64,000 nt of DNA from Hyphomonas sp. (GTDB taxonomy: Bacteria; Pseudomonadota; Alphaproteobacteria; Caulobacterales; Hyphomonadaceae). Below, in pieces: positions 44,213 through 51,813 of the stretch. The notes under the pieces were generated by a model. That model had not been told where the DNA came from, ran no database searches, and saw nothing but the letters and a program-made list of their open reading frames with translations. How positions within the stretch are numbered: the first letter of the stretch is position 1; each line of letters begins with the position of its first letter. Location: positions 1-64,000 of the forward strand of contig NZ_WGLO01000009.1 in assembly GCF_016125515.1 (NCBI RefSeq), written 5' to 3'. The translations under genes and the position numbers were made by a program.

Positions 44213-45133
44213 ATGTCAAAATTCGTGACGGCGCTGGCAGCGCTTTGTGTTCTCGCGCTGCCGGTTCTGGCCCAGGGCGAGGACGAAACGCTTACGCCTG
44301 AAGAGGCCGAAGCCGCCTATCGGGCTTATGCAGAAGAAGTGCTCGCGGACGTCACGCCGGATCACGGCATCATCGCGCTGGAACGCTCGCCCGTCACCTT
44401 GTCTGTCTCTGACGACTACGATTTCTACAGCGCCTCGGAATCCCGCACGATCCTTGAGGATCTCTGGGGCAATCCGGAGGACACGAACGTCCTTGGCATG
44501 ATCTTTCCTGCCGGCCTCTCTCCCGTCGATGCCAGCTGGGGCGCGGTGCTGACCTATGAGGATACCGGTTATGTCACCGACGACGATGCGGCTTCGACGG
44601 ATTATGCGCAGCTGCTGAATGACATGCAGTCCGGGACCCGCGAATCCAATGCGGCACGCGTCCGCCAGGGGTTCGAGGAGGTCCAACTCGTCGGCTGGGC
44701 TGTTCCGCCGTCCTATGACGCTGAAAGCCATCGCCTCATCTGGGCCAAGGATCTCCTGTTCGCCAGTTCTGACGGCACCCACACGCTCAACTATGACATG
44801 CGCCTGCTCGGCCGGCACGGTGTGCTGTCGGTCAACATGGTCGCCGCGATGGATGCGCTTTCAGATGTACGCTCGGCCGGGCCTGACGTTCTGGCGCTTG
44901 CCAGTTTCAATCCCGGCGCGACCTATGCGGACTATGTGAAGGGCGACAAGACGGCCGGTTATGGCGTCGCGGCGCTGATCGCGGGCGGCGCAGGGGTCGC
45001 TGTACTCAAGAAGACCGGCCTTCTCGTGATCCTGTTCGCGTTCCTGAAGAAGGGTTTCATCCTGATCCCGGTCCTCCTCGCGGGCGTGTGGCGCGTCATC
45101 CGCGGCTTGTTTGGCGGCAAGGCCAGCAGCTGA
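44213..45133 (+). CDS. DUF2167 family membrane protein
   Basis: The 306-residue protein has an N-terminal signal sequence cleaved near PVLAQGED, a large exported domain (residues 20-240) and two C-terminal transmembrane helices (about 248-268 and 275-300) ending in a basic tail. The WGNPEDTNVLGMIFPAG and SWGAVLTYEDTGYVTDDDA segments are typical of DUF2167 proteins. GGAGG precedes ATG 44213. The function is not established. Confidence 0.82.
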   Translation: MSKFVTALAALCVLALPVLAQGEDETLTPEEAEAAYRAYAEEVLADVTPDHGIIALERSPVTLSVSDDYDFYSASESRTILEDLWGNPEDTNVLGMIFPAGLSPVDASWGAVLTYEDTGYVTDDDAASTDYAQLLNDMQSGTRESNAARVRQGFEEVQLVGWAVPPSYDAESHRLIWAKDLLFASSDGTHTLNYDMRLLGRHGVLSVNMVAAMDALSDVRSAGPDVLALASFNPGATYADYVKGDKTAGYGVAALIAGGAGVAVLKKTGLLVILFAFLKKGFILIPVLLAGVWRVIRGLFGGKASS

Positions 45134-45204
45134 CCGGCTGCGCATGTGACAGTGCAGCATCGAATCTCATGGCGCCGGCGCCTGCTCGGCGCTATCTTCA
45201 ATCG

Positions 45205-45744
45205 ATGCACATCCTTCTTGGTCTTCTCACCCTGCTTGTAGCCATCGGTGTCTGGGCTTGGCGCCTGCGCATGGCGCGCCAGGGGCTGGACGTGGCGGCG
45301 GACGTTGCCCGCACCGTTGCCAACGCGCCGCGCAGCATGGCTTTCCGCTACAAGGCGGGGAAGGGCGGTCTCGACCTGATTGAGGATCCGCGAGAGGCTG
45401 CCGCGATCATGATGATGCAGGTCGCTCTCGCACGCGGCGGCAAGCTGACGCCCCGGCAGAGCGATGTGATCGAGGCGGAAATCCGCGAGCATTTCCACTA
45501 CACACCGGGCGAAGCCGAAGACCTCGCCGCGCATGCGGCTTGGGTGTCGCAGACCTGCCCACCCGCCAAGGACACGATGACCCGGCTGAGCCGGATGATC
45601 GTCAACGCACCGCAGCTCGGCCCGAAGGAAGTGGTCGATCTCGACGCCATGCTGGTGGCAGTCTCGGAAGCCGAAGACCTTCCCACCCGTAGCCAGTTGC
45701 TGCTGTTGCAGGTCTACCGCGACACTGCCGGTTTGAAGACCTGA
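45205..45744 (+). CDS. Hypothetical TerB-like membrane-anchored protein
   Basis: The 179-residue protein has one N-terminal hydrophobic helix (about residues 2-19) and a helical domain. The stretch GGKLTPRQSDVIEAEIREHF recalls the TerB/DjlA-N fold, in which acidic residues may bind metal. That resemblance is weak. It lies 71 bases after the DUF2167 gene. I do not recognise a precise family. Confidence 0.6.
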   Translation: MHILLGLLTLLVAIGVWAWRLRMARQGLDVAADVARTVANAPRSMAFRYKAGKGGLDLIEDPREAAAIMMMQVALARGGKLTPRQSDVIEAEIREHFHYTPGEAEDLAAHAAWVSQTCPPAKDTMTRLSRMIVNAPQLGPKEVVDLDAMLVAVSEAEDLPTRSQLLLLQVYRDTAGLKT

Positions 45745-45780
45745 TCTTGCACCGCTCCGGGCGCTGGTTTAGGCCGGGCC

Positions 45781-46590
45781 ATGACTTATGCCGCCCGCGT
45801 CTGGAACGATAACTGGATGAACTTCTCCGTGCTGCGGCACGGCGCGTTCGACGGTTTCCTCGTCACGTCGAAGAATTCAGGCACCCATTGGGTGAAGTAC
45901 ATGTTCGCTGTCGCGCTGGCGGATACGTATGGCATCCCGCGACCGGAATACTTCTCCGAGAATGCTGTGCGCCCCTATATCGGCTGGCCGAAGGACGATC
46001 CGGTCTTCCCGCAATTGCCGCGCCTCGCCTTCAGCCACACGATCCCGCACCGGCTGGCAGACTGGAGCTGGGCGCGCAGCCTGGCGGGCCTGCCGCCCTA
46101 TGCGCTGTGCGTGCGCCATCCGATGAGCATCCTCGCCTCGCACCACGCCAAGTGGGAATACGACATCCAGGTCGACTGGCTGGAATACCTGCGCGGAGAT
46201 CCGGATGGCAAACGCTACCGGTGCGACCTCTACTGGCTCGCCCGTTTCTGGAACCGTTGGGGCCACATCGAGAAAGCCTTCCCCTCATCGATCCTGCGCG
46301 TCCAGTATGAAGGCACGCGCGCCGATCCGGCCGGAACGCTGGATGCGATTGCGCGCCATTGGAAGATTGCGCTGAAGCCGGAGGCGATCACCGCCGCGGT
46401 TGAAGCCGGCACCAAGGAAGCGATGGCGCTCAAGGTCGATCCCGAAGCCGAGCCCAATGTGCTGCAGAACCGGCAGCAATCGCTGGAAGACCTGTTCTCC
46501 GGCGAAGCGATGGACATCTATGCAGGCCGGATCCGGGAACTCTTCCAGTACGATCTCGGCTACGACTTCATGACGCCGCCTAAGGCTTGA
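45781..46590 (+). CDS. Sulfotransferase family protein
   Basis: The 269-residue protein has the PAPS-binding pattern of sulfotransferases: the 5'-phosphosulfate loop VTSKNSGTHWVKYM and the 3'-phosphate motif CVRHPMSILASHH. A histidine in AFSHTIPHRL may be the catalytic base. It would transfer sulfate to a hydroxyl of a lipid, sugar or small molecule. No PAPS-synthesis genes are nearby. Its 3' end overlaps the convergent GST gene by 11 bases. Confidence 0.82.
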   Translation: MTYAARVWNDNWMNFSVLRHGAFDGFLVTSKNSGTHWVKYMFAVALADTYGIPRPEYFSENAVRPYIGWPKDDPVFPQLPRLAFSHTIPHRLADWSWARSLAGLPPYALCVRHPMSILASHHAKWEYDIQVDWLEYLRGDPDGKRYRCDLYWLARFWNRWGHIEKAFPSSILRVQYEGTRADPAGTLDAIARHWKIALKPEAITAAVEAGTKEAMALKVDPEAEPNVLQNRQQSLEDLFSGEAMDIYAGRIRELFQYDLGYDFMTPPKA

Positions 46591-47254
46591 GATAGCCGCT
46601 CGAGCGTCCGTCCGAACCGTACTTGATCCACCAGGGCTCCAGCTTGGCCTGCTCTTCCAGTGTCCGGAAAAGCGGATCTTCCAGCACTGCCGCCGCATAG
46701 TCTGCAGCCGCGCCGGTCAGAGGCAGGCCAAAGGTGCGAAAGCGCGTGACAACCGGCGTGTAGAACGCGTCGGCCGCCGACCAGGCGCCAAACAGGAAAG
46801 ACCCGCCGGCGCCGTGCGCCGCCCGCAGGCCGGACCACATGGCCTGAAGGCGTCTGATGTCGGCCTCCAGCGCCGGGGTCATTTCCGGGGCGGGTTCGCG
46901 CGCGCGGATATCCATCGGGCAGGCACTGCGGATCGCCTGGAAACCGGCATGCATCTCGCTGCAGACCGAACGGGCGAGGGCGCGCCGTGCCGGATCCGAA
47001 GGCCAGACCGCGCCGGGCGGCGCCCATTCGGCGATGAATTCGACAATCGACAGGCTTTCCCAGATCTCGATGCCGTCCCAACGCAGCAGCGGCACCTTGG
47101 CCGTCGGGCTGATCGCTTTCAGCTGCGCTGTTGTTTCGGGGAAATCGAGTGGGACGATGACCTCCTCGACTGGCAATTCGACCTTGCGGGCGACCAGCAG
47201 CGGCCGGATCGACCAGCTGGAATAGTTCAGGTTTCCGGAAACGAACTGCCTCAT
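46580..47254 (-). CDS. Glutathione S-transferase family protein
   Basis: This 224-residue protein has the N-terminal thioredoxin-like GST domain (NLNYSSWSIRPLLVARKVEL, with Ser in the catalytic SSWS region; cis-Pro in AKVPLL; ESLSIVEFIAEW) and an all-helical C-terminal domain. The NYSSWS start is typical of one proteobacterial GST subfamily. Substrate unknown. It overlaps the upstream YciI gene by four bases. Confidence 0.88.
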   Translation of the reverse strand: MRQFVSGNLNYSSWSIRPLLVARKVELPVEEVIVPLDFPETTAQLKAISPTAKVPLLRWDGIEIWESLSIVEFIAEWAPPGAVWPSDPARRALARSVCSEMHAGFQAIRSACPMDIRAREPAPEMTPALEADIRRLQAMWSGLRAAHGAGGSFLFGAWSAADAFYTPVVTRFRTFGLPLTGAAADYAAAVLEDPLFRTLEEQAKLEPWWIKYGSDGRSSGYLKP

Positions 47255-47547
47255 TGCGGCTTGCCTTCTCCGATGGCCCAGCGGGTTTCGTTGATCGTCA
47301 CCTGTCCGAACACACCGGCCTTCGAGTAGGGATCGTCGGCATTAAGGGCCACCGCTGCGGCGAGGTCGGCCGCTTCGATCAGGAAGACCGAGCCGACCAT
47401 CTGGCCTTCGGGGCTCAGCAGGGGGCCGGCCATTCGGACCATACCGCCGAGCCCTGCGGCCCATTCCAGATGGGCGGGACGGGCGGCGGCGCGGCGCGCG
47501 GCGCCATCGACCGTGTTATCCAGACAGTGAAGACAGAAAAGCGGCAT
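47251..47547 (-). CDS. YciI-like family protein
   Basis: The 98-residue protein is a ferredoxin-like alpha/beta YciI domain. MPLFCLHCLDN, the conserved His in RPAHLEW, and the closing pattern DDPYSKAGVFGQVTI are visible. The His-Asp pair of the family may be catalytic, but no reaction is known. It is coupled to the GST gene and divergent from the TetR gene. Confidence 0.85.
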   Translation of the reverse strand: MPLFCLHCLDNTVDGAARRAAARPAHLEWAAGLGGMVRMAGPLLSPEGQMVGSVFLIEAADLAAAVALNADDPYSKAGVFGQVTINETRWAIGEGKPQ

Positions 47548-47649
47548 CCAGACCTCCCGATGAGTTGGCCACGCTATGGCACAGCCATCTGCCACCGGCC
47601 ATACCGGCCGCAAAAGTCAGCAGCCGCCGCCCTCAGGGCAATTGTACGC

Positions 47650-47671
47650 TGAATACTATATTGACTGTTCA
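47650..47671. promoter_or_regulatory. Operator candidate in the TetR promoter
   Basis: TGAATA...GTTCA forms a 22-base element with inverted TGAA/TTCA ends; here the arms extend to GCTGAA/TTCAGC (47648-47673). It contains the probable -35 element TTGACT (47661-47666), paired with TATGTT (47683-47688). A second copy with the same spacing lies at 48388-48409. Confidence 0.5.
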
Positions 47672-47694
47672 GCAATTTTGTGTATGTTGGTCAG

Positions 47695-48390
47695 ATGAGC
47701 CCAAATCCGACTGACGATACCCGCCTCCAGATCCTTCACGCCGCCGTGGAGCGTATCCTCCACTACGGCTACTCGAAGACAACGATGGCGGAGATCGCCC
47801 GGGACTGCAACATGTCCGCCGGCAACATCTACCGGTTCTTCGCGTCCAAGCTCGATATCGCCGAGGCGATGGCCCACAAGTTCAATGAGGAATCCTACCT
47901 CACCTTCGCGAAGATCGTGGCGCGCCCGGAATCGGCCGCCAACCGGCTGCGCGAACTCTTTCACTATGAGTTGGCCCGCACCTTCTCGGCGATCGAGGAG
48001 GAGGCGAAGATCCTTGAAGTGGCAGAAGTTCTTGGCCGCGAGCGCCCGCTCTACATGAATGACAAGCTCGCCAAGGAACGCGTTTTCCTGGTCCAGATCC
48101 TCGAAGCCGGGGTCAAGGCCGGCGAGTTCCGCCCGCTCGCCAACCTCAATGAAGCCGCGGAAATGTGGCAGTCGGCGCTGATGAAGTTCCGTTTCCCGCA
48201 ACTCTTTTCGAAGCTGACCCTGCCGCAGCTGCAGCGTGAACTGGACGGCGTGATGGACCTTTTGCTGGCCGGCGTGTCGGTCGGCGCCATTGTTCCAGCC
48301 CCATGGGACGGCCTGACGCCTTCGACGGAAGAAGTCTGCCCGACTTCAAGCGTGTCATTCCCCAGTTCTTCTATAAAGATTGATCAGTGA
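47695..48390 (+). CDS. TetR-family transcriptional regulator
   Basis: This 231-residue protein has the TetR helix-turn-helix at residues 15-60 (TRLQILHAAVERILHYG, then MAEIARDCNMSAGNIYRFFASK) and a helical ligand/dimer domain. ATG 47695 was chosen; a GTG at 47680 is in frame. With -10 TATGTT ending at 47688, the mRNA could be leaderless. It probably represses itself and, by a shared motif, the small unit downstream; it may also act on the divergent YciI-GST pair. Confidence 0.92.
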   Translation: MSPNPTDDTRLQILHAAVERILHYGYSKTTMAEIARDCNMSAGNIYRFFASKLDIAEAMAHKFNEESYLTFAKIVARPESAANRLRELFHYELARTFSAIEEEAKILEVAEVLGRERPLYMNDKLAKERVFLVQILEAGVKAGEFRPLANLNEAAEMWQSALMKFRFPQLFSKLTLPQLQRELDGVMDLLLAGVSVGAIVPAPWDGLTPSTEEVCPTSSVSFPSSSIKIDQ

Positions 48391-48438
48391 ATAAAAACGA
48401 AATCGTTCATTGACCAGCGTTCAGGGTTGCGCTATATA
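48388..48438 (+). promoter_or_regulatory. Strong promoter with adjoining operator copy for a small transcription unit
   Basis: TTGACC (48410-48415) and TATATA (48433-48438) are separated by exactly 17 bases. Immediately upstream, 48388-48409 repeats the TGAATA-N11-GTTCA element of the TetR promoter and ends against the -35 box. Transcription should start near 48445. Confidence 0.6.
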
Positions 48439-48490
48439 AGGCTCATGGACGGCAGCGGTTGCTGTCCACCCGTCAAAAAGAGCCTTCGCC

Positions 48491-48604
48491 ATGACCACTT
48501 CACGCCAAGAAGCCCACCAGTCGCTGCTGTCGATCCTTGCTGCCATTCCGGCAACCGCGATCACGCTCTGGGCAACCTACGGCCTCGCCACGTTCGTCGC
48601 CTGA
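48491..48604 (+). CDS. Small single-pass membrane protein (37 aa)
   Basis: This ORF starts MTTSRQEAHQ and then has one continuous hydrophobic helix (about residues 11-37, SLLSILAAIPATAITLW and on to TFVA). A weak AAGAG lies about ten bases upstream. It lies inside a promoter-to-terminator unit of about 280 bases. An alternative leaderless frame begins at ATG 48445 and covers the same DNA, so translation needs proof. No family is recognised. Confidence 0.5.
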   Translation: MTTSRQEAHQSLLSILAAIPATAITLWATYGLATFVA

Positions 48605-48606
48605 CC

Positions 48607-48696
48607 GTGGAGCGCGCCCCCGCGCAGCCAATTCCTCCCAATCCTGCACGCCGCGACGATCCCCTGACGCGCCTGCAGGCCCTTGCCGGGACCTGA
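48607..48696 (+). CDS. Possible second small peptide (29 aa)
   Basis: Starting at GTG 48607, three bases after the previous stop, this frame reads VERAPAQPIPPNPARRDDPL and ends in LQALAGT, with a TGA inside the terminator stem. The composition looks protein-like. The same frame is open back to ATG 48445, six bases after the -10 box, so it might instead be the end of an 83-residue leaderless protein. Low certainty. Confidence 0.3.
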   Translation: MERAPAQPIPPNPARRDDPLTRLQALAGT

Positions 48697-48726
48697 GGAA
48701 ACCCTTCCCCTCAGGTCCCGGTTTTT
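48686..48726 (+). terminator. Rho-independent terminator of the small unit
   Basis: CCGGGACCTGAGG (48686-48698) pairs perfectly with CCTCAGGTCCCGG (48709-48721) across a ten-base loop and is followed by five T. It lies between the small ORFs and the convergent tsaD gene. Confidence 0.85.
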
Positions 48727-48744
48727 CATTTCCGGATCAGATGT

Positions 48745-49845
48745 TCAGGCCTTCGCGCCCTTGTGACCGCCGCCATAGACCGGCGTGGCCAGGGCAGCGG
48801 CTTCGTCCAGCGGCCAACGCGGCCGCGAGCCGGCATCCAGCCCGTCTTCGCGCCCTGCCAGGCCGGCCGCCATCCGTTCGGCGCCGGCCAGTGCGATCAT
48901 CGCCGCATTGTCCGTGCAGTGACGAAGCGGCGGCGCAACGAGGTGCGCGCCATGGTCCGCAGCTGCCGTTTCCAGTGCGGCGCGGATCGCCTTGTTGGCG
49001 GCCACGCCTCCGGCGACGACAAAGCGCTTCGCTGCGCCGCCCGTATCAAAGCCTTCCAGCGCCCGGCGGGATTTTTCCGCCAGCACATCGCAGATCGCCG
49101 CCTGGAAGCTCGCGCAGATATCGGCCTTCTCCGCCTCGGTGACCGCATCGGCCGCCACGCGCGCCACAGCGGATTTCAGTCCGGCGAAACTCATTTCCAG
49201 CCCCGGCCGGTTCAGCAAGGGCCGCGGAAACGCGTGCGCGTCCGGATTGCCAGCCGCCGCAAGCCGTTCGACGGCCGGCCCGCCCGGAAAGCCGAGGCCC
49301 ATCAGCTTGGCCACCTTGTCGAAGGCCTCGCCCACCGCGTCGTCGATCGTGGAGCCGAGCCGCACATATTCGCCCAGCCCGCGCACTTCGAGGAACTGGC
49401 AATGCCCGCCCGAGACGAGCAGCAGAAGGTACGGGAACGGACAATCCGCCGACAGGCGAGGGGAGAGGGCATGGCCTTCCAGGTGGTTGACCGCGATGAA
49501 TGGCACGCCTGCGGCCTGCGCCACGGCCTTGCCCGTCATCAGGCCCACCAGCACGCCGCCGATCAGGCCCGGCCCGGCCGTCGCTGCAACGCCGTCCAGC
49601 GCGTCATAGCCGATCCCCGCATCCTGCATGGCCTTCGACACCACCGCGTCGGCCAGCTCCGCATGCGCCCGCGCCGCAATCTCGGGCACCACGCCCCGGT
49701 AGGGTGCATGCTCCTCCAGCTGCGTACGGATCACATCCGACAGCAGCGTCGCGCGCCCATCCTCCAGCCGCAGCACGGCAGCGGCGGTCTCGTCGCAGGA
49801 AGTCTCGATGCCGAGGATCGTCAGGGGCTGGGTCATGCGCGGCAT
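48745..49845 (-). CDS. tsaD: tRNA threonylcarbamoyladenosine synthase subunit TsaD
   Basis: TsaD, with TsaB and TsaE, transfers the threonylcarbamoyl group to A37 of ANN-decoding tRNAs. The 366-residue protein has the ASKHA fold: [15 protein letters not shown], the metal-binding HxxxH in [18 protein letters not shown] and [13 protein letters not shown] 49845 has an AAGG just upstream; ATG 49836 is the alternative. The other subunits are not in the window. Confidence 0.97.
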   Translation of the reverse strand: MPRMTQPLTILGIETSCDETAAAVLRLEDGRATLLSDVIRTQLEEHAPYRGVVPEIAARAHAELADAVVSKAMQDAGIGYDALDGVAATAGPGLIGGVLVGLMTGKAVAQAAGVPFIAVNHLEGHALSPRLSADCPFPYLLLLVSGGHCQFLEVRGLGEYVRLGSTIDDAVGEAFDKVAKLMGLGFPGGPAVERLAAAGNPDAHAFPRPLLNRPGLEMSFAGLKSAVARVAADAVTEAEKADICASFQAAICDVLAEKSRRALEGFDTGGAAKRFVVAGGVAANKAIRAALETAAADHGAHLVAPPLRHCTDNAAMIALAGAERMAAGLAGREDGLDAGSRPRWPLDEAAALATPVYGGGHKGAKA

Positions 49846-49929
49846 ATAGCCTTGACCGGGCTCGCATTGAAGCCGCGATATCTGCGCTTCTGCTTGTAAG
49901 AAAGCCCGCGCACGTCAGACTAACACGAT

Positions 49930-50448
49930 ATGAGCAGCGTTTCCGGTCCCGATGAACTCTACTTGCAGACCGCCAGAGCGTTCGGTCCGGCCTTGCAGCG
50001 CCTCGCCCAGGCAACCGAGGCGAATGTCGAGCGCCGGCGCGACCTCCTGCAGGACATGCATGTTGCGCTCTGGCGCAGCTTTGCAACCTTTGACGGCCGT
50101 TGCAGCCTCAAGACCTGGGTCTACCGCGTCGCCCACAACACCGCCGCCAGCCATGTCGACCGCGAGCGCCGCCGTTCGTCCGGCGCTGTCTCCCTCGACG
50201 CTGCCGGAGACGTGCCCGCGCCGCAAAGCCTCGCGGCCGAGCTCGAACAGAGCGACGCGCTCGCCCGCGTGATGGCCTGGATCCGCCGCCTCAAGTCGCC
50301 CGACCGGCAGGTGATGACGCTCTATCTCGAAGAGCTCGACGCCGCCGCCATCGCCGAAATCACGGGCCTCACCCCCGGCGCCGTCGCCACCCGCATTTCC
50401 CGCCTCAAGGCGCAGCTCACGAAAGACTTCCAAGGAGGCCGCCCATGA
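49930..50448 (+). CDS. ECF-type RNA polymerase sigma factor
   Basis: The 172-residue protein has sigma region 2 (RRRDLLQDMHVALWRSFATFDGRCSLKTWVYRVAHNTAASH across residues 36-76) and region 4 with helix-turn-helix AAIAEITGLTPGAVATRISRLK. It is short for the family and region 1 is absent, as in all ECF factors. Its stop overlaps the start of a membrane protein gene, which would be the place for an anti-sigma factor. It is divergent from tsaD. Confidence 0.88.
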   Translation: MSSVSGPDELYLQTARAFGPALQRLAQATEANVERRRDLLQDMHVALWRSFATFDGRCSLKTWVYRVAHNTAASHVDRERRRSSGAVSLDAAGDVPAPQSLAAELEQSDALARVMAWIRRLKSPDRQVMTLYLEELDAAAIAEITGLTPGAVATRISRLKAQLTKDFQGGRP

Positions 50449-51029
50449 CAGACCGCGATCCCTTCCAGACCCTTTGGACAAACCAGAAAGAGGAGCCCTT
50501 CACCATGACCCTCGCCGATATCCAGGCGCGCGCCACCCGCTTCCGCGCCACCGTCCGAAATCGGAACATCACCGAATATGCCGCTGCGGCGCTGGTGATC
50601 GCCGTCTTTGGCTGGATGGCGGTTTTGATCCCGGTGCTGACGGTCAAGGCCGGCGCCTTGCTGATCATTCTTGGCGCGCTCTATGTCTGCTGGAAGCTGC
50701 ACGCGCTGGCCGGCGTCTCGGCCAAAGCCGAACGCGACGCGGCCGTAAGCGTCATCGATTTCCACCGCGCCGAACTCCAGCGCCAACGCGCCGCGCTTTC
50801 GACTGTCTGGCGCTGGTACCTCGCGCCCTTCGTGCCCGGCATGCTTGTCTTCGTCGGCGGCGTCACGTTGGCATCCGGTACCGGCCTGCCGCTCGCCGAC
50901 CGCCTCGCCACCTTCGCAGCCAGCCTCGGCCTCATGGCGGCTGTCTTCGCCGCTATCTGGTGGCTGAACCAGCGCGCGGTGAGGACGCTCGATGCGGAGA
51001 TCAAGGCGCTCGAAGCGGGCGTCAAGTAA
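50445..51029 (+). CDS. Membrane protein coupled to the ECF sigma gene
   Basis: The 194-residue protein has four hydrophobic helices (about residues 45-62, 64-82, 125-145 and 155-175) and a charged N-terminal region with RATVRNRNITEYA. By position it could be an anti-sigma factor, but there is no HxxxCxxC zinc anti-sigma motif. It might sequester the sigma factor by its N-terminal helix or respond to membrane stress. Function is inferred only from coupling. Confidence 0.65.
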   Translation: MTDRDPFQTLWTNQKEEPFTMTLADIQARATRFRATVRNRNITEYAAAALVIAVFGWMAVLIPVLTVKAGALLIILGALYVCWKLHALAGVSAKAERDAAVSVIDFHRAELQRQRAALSTVWRWYLAPFVPGMLVFVGGVTLASGTGLPLADRLATFAASLGLMAAVFAAIWWLNQRAVRTLDAEIKALEAGVK

Positions 51030-51093
51030 TCGCTTGATTTCCGGCAGGGCAGGCGGCTCAGATCAGAGCGCAATCCCTGCCGGAGCCCTGCCG

Positions 51094-51519
51094 ATGCCAG
51101 CTGCCATCCTGCTTCCCGCCGCCATGCTCGTCGCCTGGTCCCTCATCGTCTGGGTCTGGATGCTCGCCACCCGGGTCCCGGCAATGCAGAAGGCGCGGAT
51201 CCACCCGGAGAAGGCCAAGCATACCCGAAGCGCCGTCTACGACGTGTTGCCCTCCGAAGTCCGTCAGGTGGCGGACAATTACAACCACCTGATGGAACAG
51301 CCGACGATCTTCTACGCGCTCGTCATGGTGCTGGCGGTGAGCGGCGAAGCGACTGCCCTCGATGCCGGTCTCGCTTGGGCCTATGTCGGCCTGCGCATCG
51401 TCCACTCCCTGTGGCAGAACACGCGCAACGTGGTGATGATCCGGTTCTATCTGTTCATCGCGTCCACGCTCGTGCTGTTCCCGATGACGGGAAGGGCGTT
51501 TTGTATCCTACTCACTTGA
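51094..51519 (+). CDS. MAPEG family membrane protein
   Basis: This 141-residue protein has four membrane helices and the MAPEG-type segment VADNYNHLMEQPTIFYALV, followed by LGLRIVHSLWQNTRNVVMIRF-like spacing (VGLRIVHSLWQ). Eukaryotic relatives are microsomal glutathione transferases and leukotriene synthases; the bacterial role is unclear. It follows the sigma/membrane protein pair by 64 bases. Confidence 0.82.
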   Translation: MPAAILLPAAMLVAWSLIVWVWMLATRVPAMQKARIHPEKAKHTRSAVYDVLPSEVRQVADNYNHLMEQPTIFYALVMVLAVSGEATALDAGLAWAYVGLRIVHSLWQNTRNVVMIRFYLFIASTLVLFPMTGRAFCILLT

Positions 51520-51579
51520 GACAAATTCGCTGAGTTTGAAAAAGGCTGTCTCAGGGATTTGGTACAATGCTCAGGGTGC

Positions 51580-51813
51580 ATGAGTCGCTCCCGCAAGATC
51601 CTTGAGTTCCGGCGCCGTCTCTCCGCGCAGAAGAAGCCTGCTGGTTCAGGTGACAAGCTGCTACGTCCGCCTTCCGGCGGCCGTACCGATGACATGTGGG
51701 GTCCTTGGTACTGGCCTCATGGGTTTCGCGCCTGGATGCTGATAACCGGACCCGGCCCGTCAATCGTCCTGGCAATTGCCTGGCTGTTCGGCTGGCGAAC
51801 CGACGGGCTCTAA
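51580..51813 (+). CDS. Hypothetical small protein
   Basis: The 77-residue ORF starts [19 protein letters not shown] and has a basic N-terminal half and one hydrophobic segment near the C-terminus ([12 protein letters not shown]). It overlaps the convergent lepA end by four bases. The preceding ATG at 51566 is in a different frame; an in-frame start at 51559 is also possible. No family is recognised and base composition is less biased than in neighbours, so this is a tentative gene. Confidence 0.4.
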   Translation: MSRSRKILEFRRRLSAQKKPAGSGDKLLRPPSGGRTDDMWGPWYWPHGFRAWMLITGPGPSIVLAIAWLFGWRTDGL

